A DNA stretch of 64,000 nt from JAGNZR01 sp051652785 (GTDB lineage: Bacteria > Fusobacteriota > Fusobacteriia > Fusobacteriales > Fusobacteriaceae): the NCBI GenBank assembly GCA_051652785.1, contig JBOFUX010000045.1, forward strand, positions 1-64,000, given 5' to 3'. Below, piece after piece: positions 52,536 to 59,918 of the stretch. Numbering within the stretch: position 1 is the first letter of the stretch; every line of letters begins with the position of its first letter. Both the position numbers and the translations under genes were made by a program. The notes beneath the pieces are model-generated. The model saw only the letters and a program-made list of their open reading frames with translations, was not told where the DNA came from and did not search any database.

Positions 52536-53705
52536 ATGACTATTTCAAAAAATATAATCACTAACTTAATACTTCATAGAAGAGAACTACACCAAATACC
52601 TGAGCTTGGTTTTCAAGAATTTAAAACACAAAAATATCTTATGGAAAAACTAGAAGAAATGGGATATACCCCTTATAAAATATGTGAAACAGGAGTATAT
52701 GTTTATATTGATAATGGTCAGGATAATTCTTATGCTTTTAGAAGTGATATGGATGCTTTACCCATTGAAGAGAATAGTCACAATTTTTCTTCTAAACATT
52801 CAGGGAAGATGCACGCTTGCGGGCATGACGGGCATATGGCTACTCTTTTAGGTTTTGCAAGTTATCTTAAAACACTTCCAAAAGAAGATTTCAGCACAAA
52901 TATTCTTTTAATTTTTCAACCTGCTGAAGAGGGACCAGGTGGTGCTAAAAATATTGTAGAAACTGGTATTTTTGAAAAGTTCAAAATAAAATCTATATTT
53001 GGCTTTCATTTATTCCCTACTTTGCCAGAAGGTACTATAGGCTCTAAAATTGGTGGACTAATGGCTAAAGCTGCAGAAATAAATATTGATATTATTGGAA
53101 AAAGTGGACATTCTGGGCAACCTCACAAAACTATAGATTCAATTCAGATAGCTTTTTCTTTTTTACAAAGTATGAATACACTTGTAAGCAAAAGACTTTC
53201 TCCCTTTGATCCATCATTAATATCATTTAATAAAATTATTGGTGGTACTGTAAGAAATATCGTTGCTGAAAAAACTAGATTAGAAGGAACTATACGCTCT
53301 TTTTCAGAAGAAAGTTTTTCTATTATTATAAAAAAAATTAAAGATATTATTCATGGTTTAGAAATTTCTTGGGACTGTAAAATTATTTTAGATATCGCTG
53401 AAGGATACCCACCAGTTATCAATGATAAAAAATATTATAATATTTTTAAAAAAGCGATAGAAAAATCTTCTACTATTAAATTAATTGAGATTGAACCTGA
53501 AATGCTTGCTGAAGACTTTTCTTTCTATCAAGAAAAAATTCCAGGAGTTTTTTATTTTGTAGGTACACTGAATAAAGAGAAAAAATTTGATAATGCTCTC
53601 CATAATTGTGGTTTTAATTTTGATGAGAAATCTTTAGAATACGCACTAGAGTCTTATATTTTAATTTTTAATTCTTTAAACGAATCTGATGAAAAATATA
53701 AGTAA
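52536..53705 (+). CDS. M20 family amidohydrolase, probably N-acetyl-diaminopimelate deacetylase
   Basis: A 389-residue zinc-dependent amidohydrolase of the M20D branch. Landmarks: RRELHQIPELGFQEF near 14, SDMDALPIEE near 76, the metal-binding MHACGHDGHMATLLG near 99, and PAEEGPGGAKNIVE near 130. The dimerisation domain follows (about 180-290), with GKSGHSGQPHKTIDSI. It is divergent from lysC, so N-acetyl-LL-DAP deacetylation (YkuR/DapL of B. subtilis) is the likely task, giving LL-DAP. Other N-acyl amino acid substrates are possible. AAGGAGG precedes the ATG, and TATAAT is at 52459-52464. Confidence 0.85.
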   Translation: MTISKNIITNLILHRRELHQIPELGFQEFKTQKYLMEKLEEMGYTPYKICETGVYVYIDNGQDNSYAFRSDMDALPIEENSHNFSSKHSGKMHACGHDGHMATLLGFASYLKTLPKEDFSTNILLIFQPAEEGPGGAKNIVETGIFEKFKIKSIFGFHLFPTLPEGTIGSKIGGLMAKAAEINIDIIGKSGHSGQPHKTIDSIQIAFSFLQSMNTLVSKRLSPFDPSLISFNKIIGGTVRNIVAEKTRLEGTIRSFSEESFSIIIKKIKDIIHGLEISWDCKIILDIAEGYPPVINDKKYYNIFKKAIEKSSTIKLIEIEPEMLAEDFSFYQEKIPGVFYFVGTLNKEKKFDNALHNCGFNFDEKSLEYALESYILIFNSLNESDEKYK

Positions 53706-53730
53706 ATAAATAATTAAATAAATAAATAAT

Positions 53731-53776
53731 TAAAAAAATGGATAAATTTATACTAGCTAAATTTTACCCATTTTTA
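53731..53776. terminator. Terminator after the M20 deacetylase gene
   Basis: AAAATGGATAAATTTA pairs with TAAATTTTACCCATTTTT (one bulge) around a short loop. The sequence resembles the terminator at 59062-59108. Confidence 0.7.
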
Positions 53777-53870
53777 TATAAAATTTTTATACTAATTTCT
53801 TAGTTTTTACACAAAACTTTAAATAATCCCCTTAAAAATACTTTCAAAAATTCATTAGAGCTGTTATTTT

Positions 53871-54422
53871 TTAATCCCAAGTCTCTATGTTTTTATAAAC
53901 ATAGACACCATTATTTATATCTTTAACTTTATCTATACTAAATATTTTCATAGCACATCTAATAGCATCTAATTTAAAAGGAATAAACATAATTTTTATT
54001 CCTTTTTTTACTATTCTTTCTTGAATAACAAGAGGTAAATCTTTTCTCATATTTTCGTTTGCAGATTTTATAGTTTGAATATCGGTATATGCTACAATAA
54101 TAGGTAACTTTAATTTATCAATAGCTTCATTCAGTTCATATTTTAAAATCTCACTTTGATTCACTGTATTTTTACTTACAACTAAAAGAATAATTTTAGC
54201 CCTCTTTAATTTTTCTTTTATCAAAATCTTTAGCTCTTCTGTTAATATGTCATCTCTTGCCCGACAGACCTTATCATGACTCTCTATAAAATTAATATTA
54301 ATATTTGGATTGGGATTAGCATCCCAACCTTTTAATAAATTATAATGATCTACATCCGATTTTGTTGGAACCGCTGCTCCACATCCATTAAAAGCCAGAT
54401 AAACGGCATCTCTATTTTTCAT
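53871..54422 (-). CDS. TIR-like (DUF1863/ThsB-type) domain protein, orphan
   Basis: A 183-residue single-domain protein. The order of features fits the MTH538/ThsB branch of TIR-like folds: a first strand DAVYLAFNG, then DVDHYNLLKGWDANPN near 24-38, NINFIESHD near 42, a helix TEELKILIKEKLKRAK, the strand IILLVVSKNT near 78 and SEILKYELNEAI with the putative catalytic Glu96, and LPIIVAYTD. In Thoeris phage defence ThsB turns NAD into a signal for an effector ThsA. No ThsA-like gene is in the window; neighbours are a DAP deacetylase and pcp. The start at 54422 is preferred, with GGAGG upstream. A house-keeping NAD-related or unknown role cannot be excluded. Confidence 0.6.
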   Translation of the reverse strand: MKNRDAVYLAFNGCGAAVPTKSDVDHYNLLKGWDANPNPNININFIESHDKVCRARDDILTEELKILIKEKLKRAKIILLVVSKNTVNQSEILKYELNEAIDKLKLPIIVAYTDIQTIKSANENMRKDLPLVIQERIVKKGIKIMFIPFKLDAIRCAMKIFSIDKVKDINNGVYVYKNIETWD

Positions 54423-54512
54423 TTTTGCCTCCACCATTCTCTTTTTTCCATATATATTATTTTATTATATTCTATATGGTATCACAGATGTTTGAATATT
54501 CTAACATAATTC

Positions 54513-54564
54513 TTTTATTATTTATTTTTTTTATTATTTATTTTTTTTATTATTTATTTCTTTT
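54513..54564. repeat. Three-copy 16-bp AT repeat
   Basis: TTATTATTTATTTTTT units occur three times in tandem between the TIR-like gene and pcp. Probably slippage; the last copy is altered. Confidence 0.7.
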
Positions 54565-54585
54565 ATATTTATAATTTATGTTTAA

Positions 54586-55230
54586 CTAAGATATTTCCCC
54601 ACCTATAATTTTTCCATCACTACCATTTTTTATTGCACAGATTAAAGACTGTTCTAATCCTTGTGTTATTAACTCTTGAGACATATAAGGTTGTCCCTTT
54701 TTATTTAATACTTGCTCTGGAAGATAAGGAACGTGTATAAAACCACCTTTTATATCTAAATTATTTTTTTCAATATAATACATTAGAGCATACATAATAT
54801 GATTACATACAAATGTTCCTGCTGTATTAGATACTCCTGCTGGAATTCCACTTTCTTGGATAGCTAAAGCTATTTTTTTTATTGGAAGATTAGAAAAATA
54901 TGCGTTTTCTCCATCTGAGAATATTTTCATATCAGTAGGTTGATTTCCTTCGTTATCTGGTATTCTTGCATCATCTAAATTAATTGCCACTCTTTCTGGT
55001 GTAATTTCAAATCTTCCTCCTGCTTGCCCTACACATATAACTATTTCTGGTTTTGTCTCTTTAATTAATGTAAATAATTTTTCATATGATTTTACAAAAA
55101 CTGTAGGGATTTCTCTTTTTATAATTTGGTACCCTTTTATTTCATCTTTTAGTCCTTTAACTGCTTCATAAGCTGGATTTATTTTTTCTCCACCAAAGGG
55201 ATCAAACCCCGTTATTAAAATTGTTTTCAT
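54586..55230 (-). CDS. pcp: Pyrrolidone-carboxylate peptidase (pyroglutamyl peptidase I)
   Basis: A 214-residue cysteine peptidase removing N-terminal 5-oxoproline from peptides. The catalytic triad is visible: Glu79 in GGRFEITPERVAI, Cys142 in AGTFVCNHIMY, and His166 in FIHVPYLPEQ. It starts ILITGFDPFGGEKINPA, as usual. It ends an operon with two membrane proteins of DUF979 and DUF969, a combination found in many anaerobes and suggesting import of pyroglutamyl peptides or 5-oxoproline. Confidence 0.94.
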   Translation of the reverse strand: MKTILITGFDPFGGEKINPAYEAVKGLKDEIKGYQIIKREIPTVFVKSYEKLFTLIKETKPEIVICVGQAGGRFEITPERVAINLDDARIPDNEGNQPTDMKIFSDGENAYFSNLPIKKIALAIQESGIPAGVSNTAGTFVCNHIMYALMYYIEKNNLDIKGGFIHVPYLPEQVLNKKGQPYMSQELITQGLEQSLICAIKNGSDGKIIGGEIS

Positions 55231-55246
55231 TTTTCCTCCATATTTT

Positions 55247-56191
55247 TTATTTGAATATTATCATATATATGATTTGAAATATTAACATTAATATAGCAAT
55301 TATATACTGATTTTTTATTACTCCATATTTTTCTTTCATTTCTAACATGGCAACTGGCACTATGTTAAAATTTGCAGCCATAGGTGTTAATAAAGTTCCA
55401 CAATAGCCACATGTTAAAGCCAACATTCCTATTAATTTAGGGTCTGCTCCATGAGATAAAACAAAAGGACCACCAATACCAACTGTTATAACTGTTATTG
55501 CAGCAAAAGCATTGCCCATTATCATTGTAAAAATTGCCATACCTAAAGCAAAAACAATAATTCCTATATTTACATTTCCATCTGGTATTATTTTTCCTAC
55601 AATAGATGAAATAGTATCTCCCACTCCTGCTTTTGTATAAACTGCTCCTAGAGAAGCTAGAAGCAGTGGCAAAATACTAAGTGGTCCAACTGAATCTAAA
55701 AGTCTTTTTCCATCATTTAAAAAAGTTGTAGGTTTATTTTCCTTTGAAAATAACATTAGTATAACTATTGAAATTAGTACTCCTATACCAACTCCTACCA
55801 ATGCTCCAAGCTTCGTAAACAGTACAAAATAGAGTGCTGAAATACCTATTGTTAGTGCAGGAATAAAAAGTTTCATTCCAATCTTATTTGCCATTTTAGT
55901 AGTATATTCAGAAGTTGGAAAATCATTTTTCCCCACCTTTACCTTCTTTAAAATTCCAGGTATTGTCATAATTATTACCAGTGCCCCTGTTATATGAGCA
56001 GGCATCCATCTTCCAAAAGCTAAAATTACTCCAAATATACACCAAAATACTGCGGTTCCCACAGGCGAAATATTTTCTTTATCCAGAAAATTTTTAACAC
56101 CTGTATAAATAAGAGTACCTCCTATTATGATAAATATAATTTCTAATAACTTTACTCCCAATGTAATTTCAGAACTTATAAAAAAATTCAT
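55247..56191 (-). CDS. DUF979 family membrane protein
   Basis: A 314-residue polytopic protein with nine or so hydrophobic segments. It contains MGNAFAAITVITVGIGGPFVLSHGADP near 225-252 and CGYCGTLLTPMAANFNIVPVAMLEMK near 266-291, sequence typical of DUF979. It is likely one half of a transporter with the DUF969 protein, by analogy with split permeases of the ion transporter superfamily. It lies 16 bases upstream of pcp, so pyroglutamate or its peptides are the suspected cargo (inference). Confidence 0.85.
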   Translation of the reverse strand: MNFFISSEITLGVKLLEIIFIIIGGTLIYTGVKNFLDKENISPVGTAVFWCIFGVILAFGRWMPAHITGALVIIMTIPGILKKVKVGKNDFPTSEYTTKMANKIGMKLFIPALTIGISALYFVLFTKLGALVGVGIGVLISIVILMLFSKENKPTTFLNDGKRLLDSVGPLSILPLLLASLGAVYTKAGVGDTISSIVGKIIPDGNVNIGIIVFALGMAIFTMIMGNAFAAITVITVGIGGPFVLSHGADPKLIGMLALTCGYCGTLLTPMAANFNIVPVAMLEMKEKYGVIKNQYIIAILMLIFQIIYMIIFK

Positions 56192-56208
56192 TTTTCCTCC
56201 TAATATAA

Positions 56209-56883
56209 TTAGTTTTTACCTTGATAATATTTTATATTTAATTTTTTATCTTTTAATAAATAGTATATAACTGATAATACTAAAGCAAAAATAGCTACTG
56301 GTATCTCTACTTTAGCAAGTTCAACTAACTCTACACTATATCCTAATGAAGCTAAAGTTGATTGAACTAAAAGAGCACCACTTCCCCCAACAAATAAAAC
56401 TTGTCCAAAAAACCAAGCTATATTTTCCATTCCTGAAGACATTCCTTTTATTTCTTCAATATGTTCCCTATTTACTATCTTTCCTGAAGCTTCTACAGCC
56501 CCTATTGCCATAGGAAGAACTATTGGACGAACAAATCCTGCAACACCACCGAAACTGACGTTAAAAGCTGCAAAAACTATTCTCATCACACCATAAGCTC
56601 CTATAACTTTTCCAGGAGTTGCATTTTTTAATTTTCCTATAAGTGAAGCGGCAACTTCTTTTAATCCATTTCTTTCTAAAGTCCCTGTAACTAGCATTAT
56701 CATTACAAAAATAGCCATAGCTCTATTTGCTACAAATGTTTTTCCCATAGTTTCAAGAAGACCTAAAATTCCCAAGCCACCAGTGAAAGCTGTAACAATT
56801 GCAGCAGTTATAATTATTAAAATTGAATCTTTTTTCATAGCAAAACCTACTATGACAATTAATACTCCTAATAAACTTAACAT
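56209..56883 (-). CDS. DUF969 family membrane protein
   Basis: A 224-residue membrane protein with about five hydrophobic segments. Distinct features are LVTGTLERNGLKEVAASLI near 60-78, YGVMRIVFAAFNVSFGGVAGFVRPIVLPMA near 97-126 and EEIKGMSSGMENIAWFFGQVLFVGGSG near 143-169. It is always found next to DUF979 in the genomes I recall, and opens the pcp operon here. Function unproven. Confidence 0.85.
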   Translation of the reverse strand: MLSLLGVLIVIVGFAMKKDSILIIITAAIVTAFTGGLGILGLLETMGKTFVANRAMAIFVMIMLVTGTLERNGLKEVAASLIGKLKNATPGKVIGAYGVMRIVFAAFNVSFGGVAGFVRPIVLPMAIGAVEASGKIVNREHIEEIKGMSSGMENIAWFFGQVLFVGGSGALLVQSTLASLGYSVELVELAKVEIPVAIFALVLSVIYYLLKDKKLNIKYYQGKN

Positions 56884-57050
56884 TTACCCTCCAGAATAAT
56901 TTCTTTTTTTTGTATTTTTAAAATTATATTATAAAAAAATTTTTTTTACAAGTTTTTCCTATTTTAGTTATCATATCCATTTTTAAAACATACGTTTTTT
57001 ATATTTAAACTTAAATTTTTTTATATCAAAAAATAAAATTGTATAAAAAT

Positions 57051-57081
57051 AGAGGGAACTTCTAAAAAAAAGATCCCTCTT
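57051..57081 (-). terminator. Terminator after the TetR gene
   Basis: AGAGGGA and TCCCTCT form the stem with a loop containing eight A (plus strand). On the minus strand a TATTTTTAT stretch follows, giving a moderate terminator. Confidence 0.6.
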
Positions 57082-57146
57082 TACTTTGAATATAAATAAG
57101 ATTAAAATTTTATTTCTTTCAGTTCTTTGTTTGTTTGTTTGTTTTA

Positions 57147-57713
57147 CTACTTTAATAAAACTTCTACTAATATTTTATAAAAATTCTCTGTTGGTTCAGA
57201 ATTATTACATGATTTTGTTCTCAACAGTACTCCTTGCCAACTATTCACTAAAAACTCTCCTAATTCTTTAGAATTTTTTATATTTCCTTCCTTTAAACAG
57301 TTTTCAATTTTTATTGCTATTTCTTGATGAATTTTTTTAGTAATTTCTTGTATCACATCACTGCTACAACTTACTTCTTGAGTTAAATTACCAATAAAAC
57401 ATCCTAATTTAAATTTTTTCTCTTGATTAATTTTATCTATCATATTTCTATAAAATAATTTTATTCTATCTATGGGATTAATTTCTTTATCTAAAAGAAT
57501 ATTAAATTTTTCTTGATTTATTACAGAATAATAGTAATCTAAAGCTTCTTTTCCATAGTCTTCTTTACTTTCAAAATAATTATAAAAGGATCCTTTAGGG
57601 ATTCCAGCTGCAACAGATAATTCCTTTACTCCTACTCCGTTATATCCTTTTATATGCATTACATTTATTGATTTTCTTATAATTTCATATTTTTTTATCG
57701 TTTTCTTATCCAT
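57147..57713 (-). CDS. TetR/AcrR family transcriptional regulator
   Basis: A 188-residue repressor. The N-terminal helix-turn-helix reads MHIKGYNGVGVKELSVAAGIPKGSFYNYFESKEDYG, with landmarks at residues 18-53, the TetR_N pattern. The C-terminal ligand domain (about 60-188) has cysteines at CFIGN and SCSSD near 103-115, and another near 170; a thiol-based signal is thinkable given the target. It diverges from msrAB across a 21-of-22 bp dyad containing both promoters, so it very likely represses msrAB and itself. Confidence 0.9.
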   Translation of the reverse strand: MDKKTIKKYEIIRKSINVMHIKGYNGVGVKELSVAAGIPKGSFYNYFESKEDYGKEALDYYYSVINQEKFNILLDKEINPIDRIKLFYRNMIDKINQEKKFKLGCFIGNLTQEVSCSSDVIQEITKKIHQEIAIKIENCLKEGNIKNSKELGEFLVNSWQGVLLRTKSCNNSEPTENFYKILVEVLLK

Positions 57714-57838
57714 AATACATTATCCCTATTATTCTTATATTTATCCTTTTAAAAATATTCAACATTTTCTTTAATCCTCTCATATTTCCCCCCTTTTATA
57801 ATGCAAAAATAAAAAATAGAATATTTAGTACATTTTAT

Positions 57839-57905
57839 ATTCTACGACCGTTCGTCTTAAAAGTCAATATTTTTCCTTGACTTTCAAGACGAACGGTCAT
57901 ATAAT
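57839..57905. promoter_or_regulatory. Shared operator and back-to-back promoters of tetR and msrAB
   Basis: Arms GACCGTTCGTCTTAAAAGTC+AA (57846-57867) and the matching right arm (57877-57898) are reverse complements with one mismatch in 22. The rightward promoter is TTGACT (57877-57882), 17 bases, TATAAT (57900-57905). The leftward one is the mirror image: TTGACT (57867-57862), 17 bases, TAGAAT (57844-57839). The ACCGTTCGTC core fills both spacers, so a bound repressor would cover both promoters. Confidence 0.85.
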
Positions 57906-57948
57906 AATTTATAGAAGAATTTTATACAGCAATTTAAGGAGGTTTCAT

Positions 57949-58959
57949 ATGAAAAAATTAATTCTTTCTGCTTTACTTTTAGGGTCTTCTTTATCTTTTT
58001 CAGCAGTTAAAAAAGCATATTTTGCTGGTGGTTGTTTTTGGTGTATAGAAGCTGCATTTGAAAAATATCAAGGAGTTAAAGAAGTTACTTCAGGTTATTC
58101 TGGCGGTGATTCTACAAATCCAACTTATAAAACTTATTCTCATGCTCAACCTGGAAAATTAGCTCATGTTGAAACTGTGGAAGTTTTATATGATGATAGT
58201 ATTATATCTTATGAAAAATTACTTCATATATTTTGGAGACAAATAGATCCTACTGATGGAGAAGGTAGCTTTGTTGATAGAGGATTTTCTTATACCAGTG
58301 CTATTTTTTATCAAAACGACAATGAAAAGCTACTTGCTGAAAATTCAAAAAATTATTTAGAAAAAATTGGTCCTTTTACTAATAAAAAAATTGTTACTAG
58401 AATAATACCTTTTAAAAATTTTTATTCTGCAGAAGAATACCATCAAGATTATTACAAAAAAAATACTATTAAGTATAAATATTATAGAGATAGATCTGGA
58501 AGAGATCAATTTATCAAGAAAACATGGGGGCAAGAAAAAATGAAATTAAAAGACACATTATCTCCACTTCAATACAGTGTTACACAAGAAAATGCAACTG
58601 AAAAACCTTTTGATAATGAATATCATGATAATAAAGCAGCTGGAATTTATGTTGATATTGTCTCTGGGGAAGCTCTTTTCTCTTCTCTTGAAAAATTTGA
58701 TTCTGGTACTGGTTGGCCTAGTTTTTATGAGATTTTAGAAAAAGATAATATTCTATTAGTGGAAGATGATACTCTATTTACAAAAAGAATAGAAGTTAGA
58801 AGTGTTAAAAGTGATTCTCATTTAGGACACGTTTTCAATGATGGACCAAAACCCACTGGGCTTCGATACTGTTTAAATTCAGCAGCTCTTAAATTTATAG
58901 GTGTAGATGATCTAGAAAAATATGGTTATGGTCAATATTTAAAATTGTTTATAAAGTAA
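57949..58959 (+). CDS. msrAB: Exported bifunctional peptide methionine sulfoxide reductase MsrA/MsrB
   Basis: A 336-residue two-domain repair enzyme with a signal peptide (about 1-18, LILSALLLGSSLSFS), so it probably works in the periplasm. MsrA: active-site Cys29 in AGGCFWCIEAAF, with SGYSGG and HVETVEV following. MsrB: from about residue 200, with FDSGTGWPSFYE near 250, a SDSHLGHVFNDGP segment and the resolving/catalytic Cys308 in RYCLNSAAL. It reduces both S- and R-methionine sulfoxide. The start at 57949 follows AAGGAGG; the frame upstream runs through the operator. No thioredoxin-like donor is encoded beside it. Confidence 0.93.
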   Translation: MKKLILSALLLGSSLSFSAVKKAYFAGGCFWCIEAAFEKYQGVKEVTSGYSGGDSTNPTYKTYSHAQPGKLAHVETVEVLYDDSIISYEKLLHIFWRQIDPTDGEGSFVDRGFSYTSAIFYQNDNEKLLAENSKNYLEKIGPFTNKKIVTRIIPFKNFYSAEEYHQDYYKKNTIKYKYYRDRSGRDQFIKKTWGQEKMKLKDTLSPLQYSVTQENATEKPFDNEYHDNKAAGIYVDIVSGEALFSSLEKFDSGTGWPSFYEILEKDNILLVEDDTLFTKRIEVRSVKSDSHLGHVFNDGPKPTGLRYCLNSAALKFIGVDDLEKYGYGQYLKLFIK

Positions 58960-58992
58960 TTTCTAAATTACATCTAAAGAGCAGTTTCTCAT

Positions 58993-59044
58993 AAACAAAA
59001 AGACTTTCTAATAAAAACCTTATTTTGAAAGTCTTTTTGTTTGT
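58993..59044 (+). terminator. Terminator after msrAB
   Basis: AAACAAAAAGACTTTC pairs with GAAAGTCTTTTTGTTT around a 20-base AT loop. Confidence 0.85.
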
Positions 59045-59061
59045 TTATAAAAATTTTATGT

Positions 59062-59108
59062 AAAAATGGATAAATTTAACGAGTTTAAATTTATCCATTT
59101 TTTTTATT
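59062..59108 (-). terminator. Terminator of the kam operon
   Basis: AAAAATGGATAAATTTAA pairs with TTAAATTTATCCATTTTT around a loop of about 6 bases, with A/T tails, so it can act on the minus strand 25 bases after kamE. It is similar to the hairpin at 53731-53776. Confidence 0.8.
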
Positions 59109-59132
59109 ATAACTTATTTTTTTAATTTTCTT

Positions 59133-59918
59133 TTAACTATTTCTTTTAACTATTTCTTTTACTATAAAAGTAGCTACATCATCAGCATATTTTCCTGGTC
59201 CAAATCCTGCATCATATCCTAATTCTTTTGCTAATTCATTAGTGATTCTTGCTCCACCAGCAATTATAATCATTCTCTCTCTTAGTCCCTCAGCTTCAAT
59301 AAGTTCAATTAAATTTGTTAAATTTTTAATGTGAACATCTTTTTGAGTTACTGTTTGAGATACTAAAAGTGCACTAGCATTTAATTTCACTGCTTTTCTT
59401 ATAAACTCTTCATTGGAAACTTGACTACCAAGGTTATACGCCTCTATTCCTTTATATCTTTCTAATCCGTAATGACCTGCGTAGCCTTTCATATTCATTA
59501 TAGCGTCTATTCCAACTGTATGGGCATCTGTTCCTGTACTAGCCCCTACTATAACAACTGGTTTTTTAATATTTTTTGCAATAAATTTTTCTGTTTCATG
59601 CATGTCCATAGTATCTATTTCAATTGCTTGTACTTTTATATTTTCATAATCTATTCCAACTGACATAGCTCCATAAACAACATAAAAAGAAAACTTTTTA
59701 TCTAATGAGTGTGTATGAGCCACTGCAGGATCTTTTAAACCTAGTTTTCTTGCAATTACTAAAGCAGCCTCCATTCCTTTTTCATTACAAGGAACTGGAA
59801 GTGTAAAACTCATTTGAATTTTTCCATCATTCATTGTATCACCATATGGTTTTATATTGTGATAGTCTAAATTTTTATCATATGCTTTCTCTTCTATTGA
59901 ATATAATCCAGTGGACAT
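59133..59918 (-). CDS. kamE: D-lysine 5,6-aminomutase / beta-lysine 5,6-aminomutase, beta subunit
   Basis: A 261-residue subunit that carries the cobalamin-binding Rossmann domain. The B12 base-off motif DxHxxG is seen as GTDAHTVGIDAIMNMKG near 130-146, and GARITNELAKELGYDAGFGPGKYADDV stands near the C-terminus. The N-terminal part (about 1-100) includes a PLP-related segment as in OraE/KamE. With KamD it shifts the terminal amino group of (beta-)lysine from C6 to C5 in lysine fermentation. Last gene of the operon, directly abutting kamD. Confidence 0.92.
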   Translation of the reverse strand: MSTGLYSIEEKAYDKNLDYHNIKPYGDTMNDGKIQMSFTLPVPCNEKGMEAALVIARKLGLKDPAVAHTHSLDKKFSFYVVYGAMSVGIDYENIKVQAIEIDTMDMHETEKFIAKNIKKPVVIVGASTGTDAHTVGIDAIMNMKGYAGHYGLERYKGIEAYNLGSQVSNEEFIRKAVKLNASALLVSQTVTQKDVHIKNLTNLIELIEAEGLRERMIIIAGGARITNELAKELGYDAGFGPGKYADDVATFIVKEIVKRNS

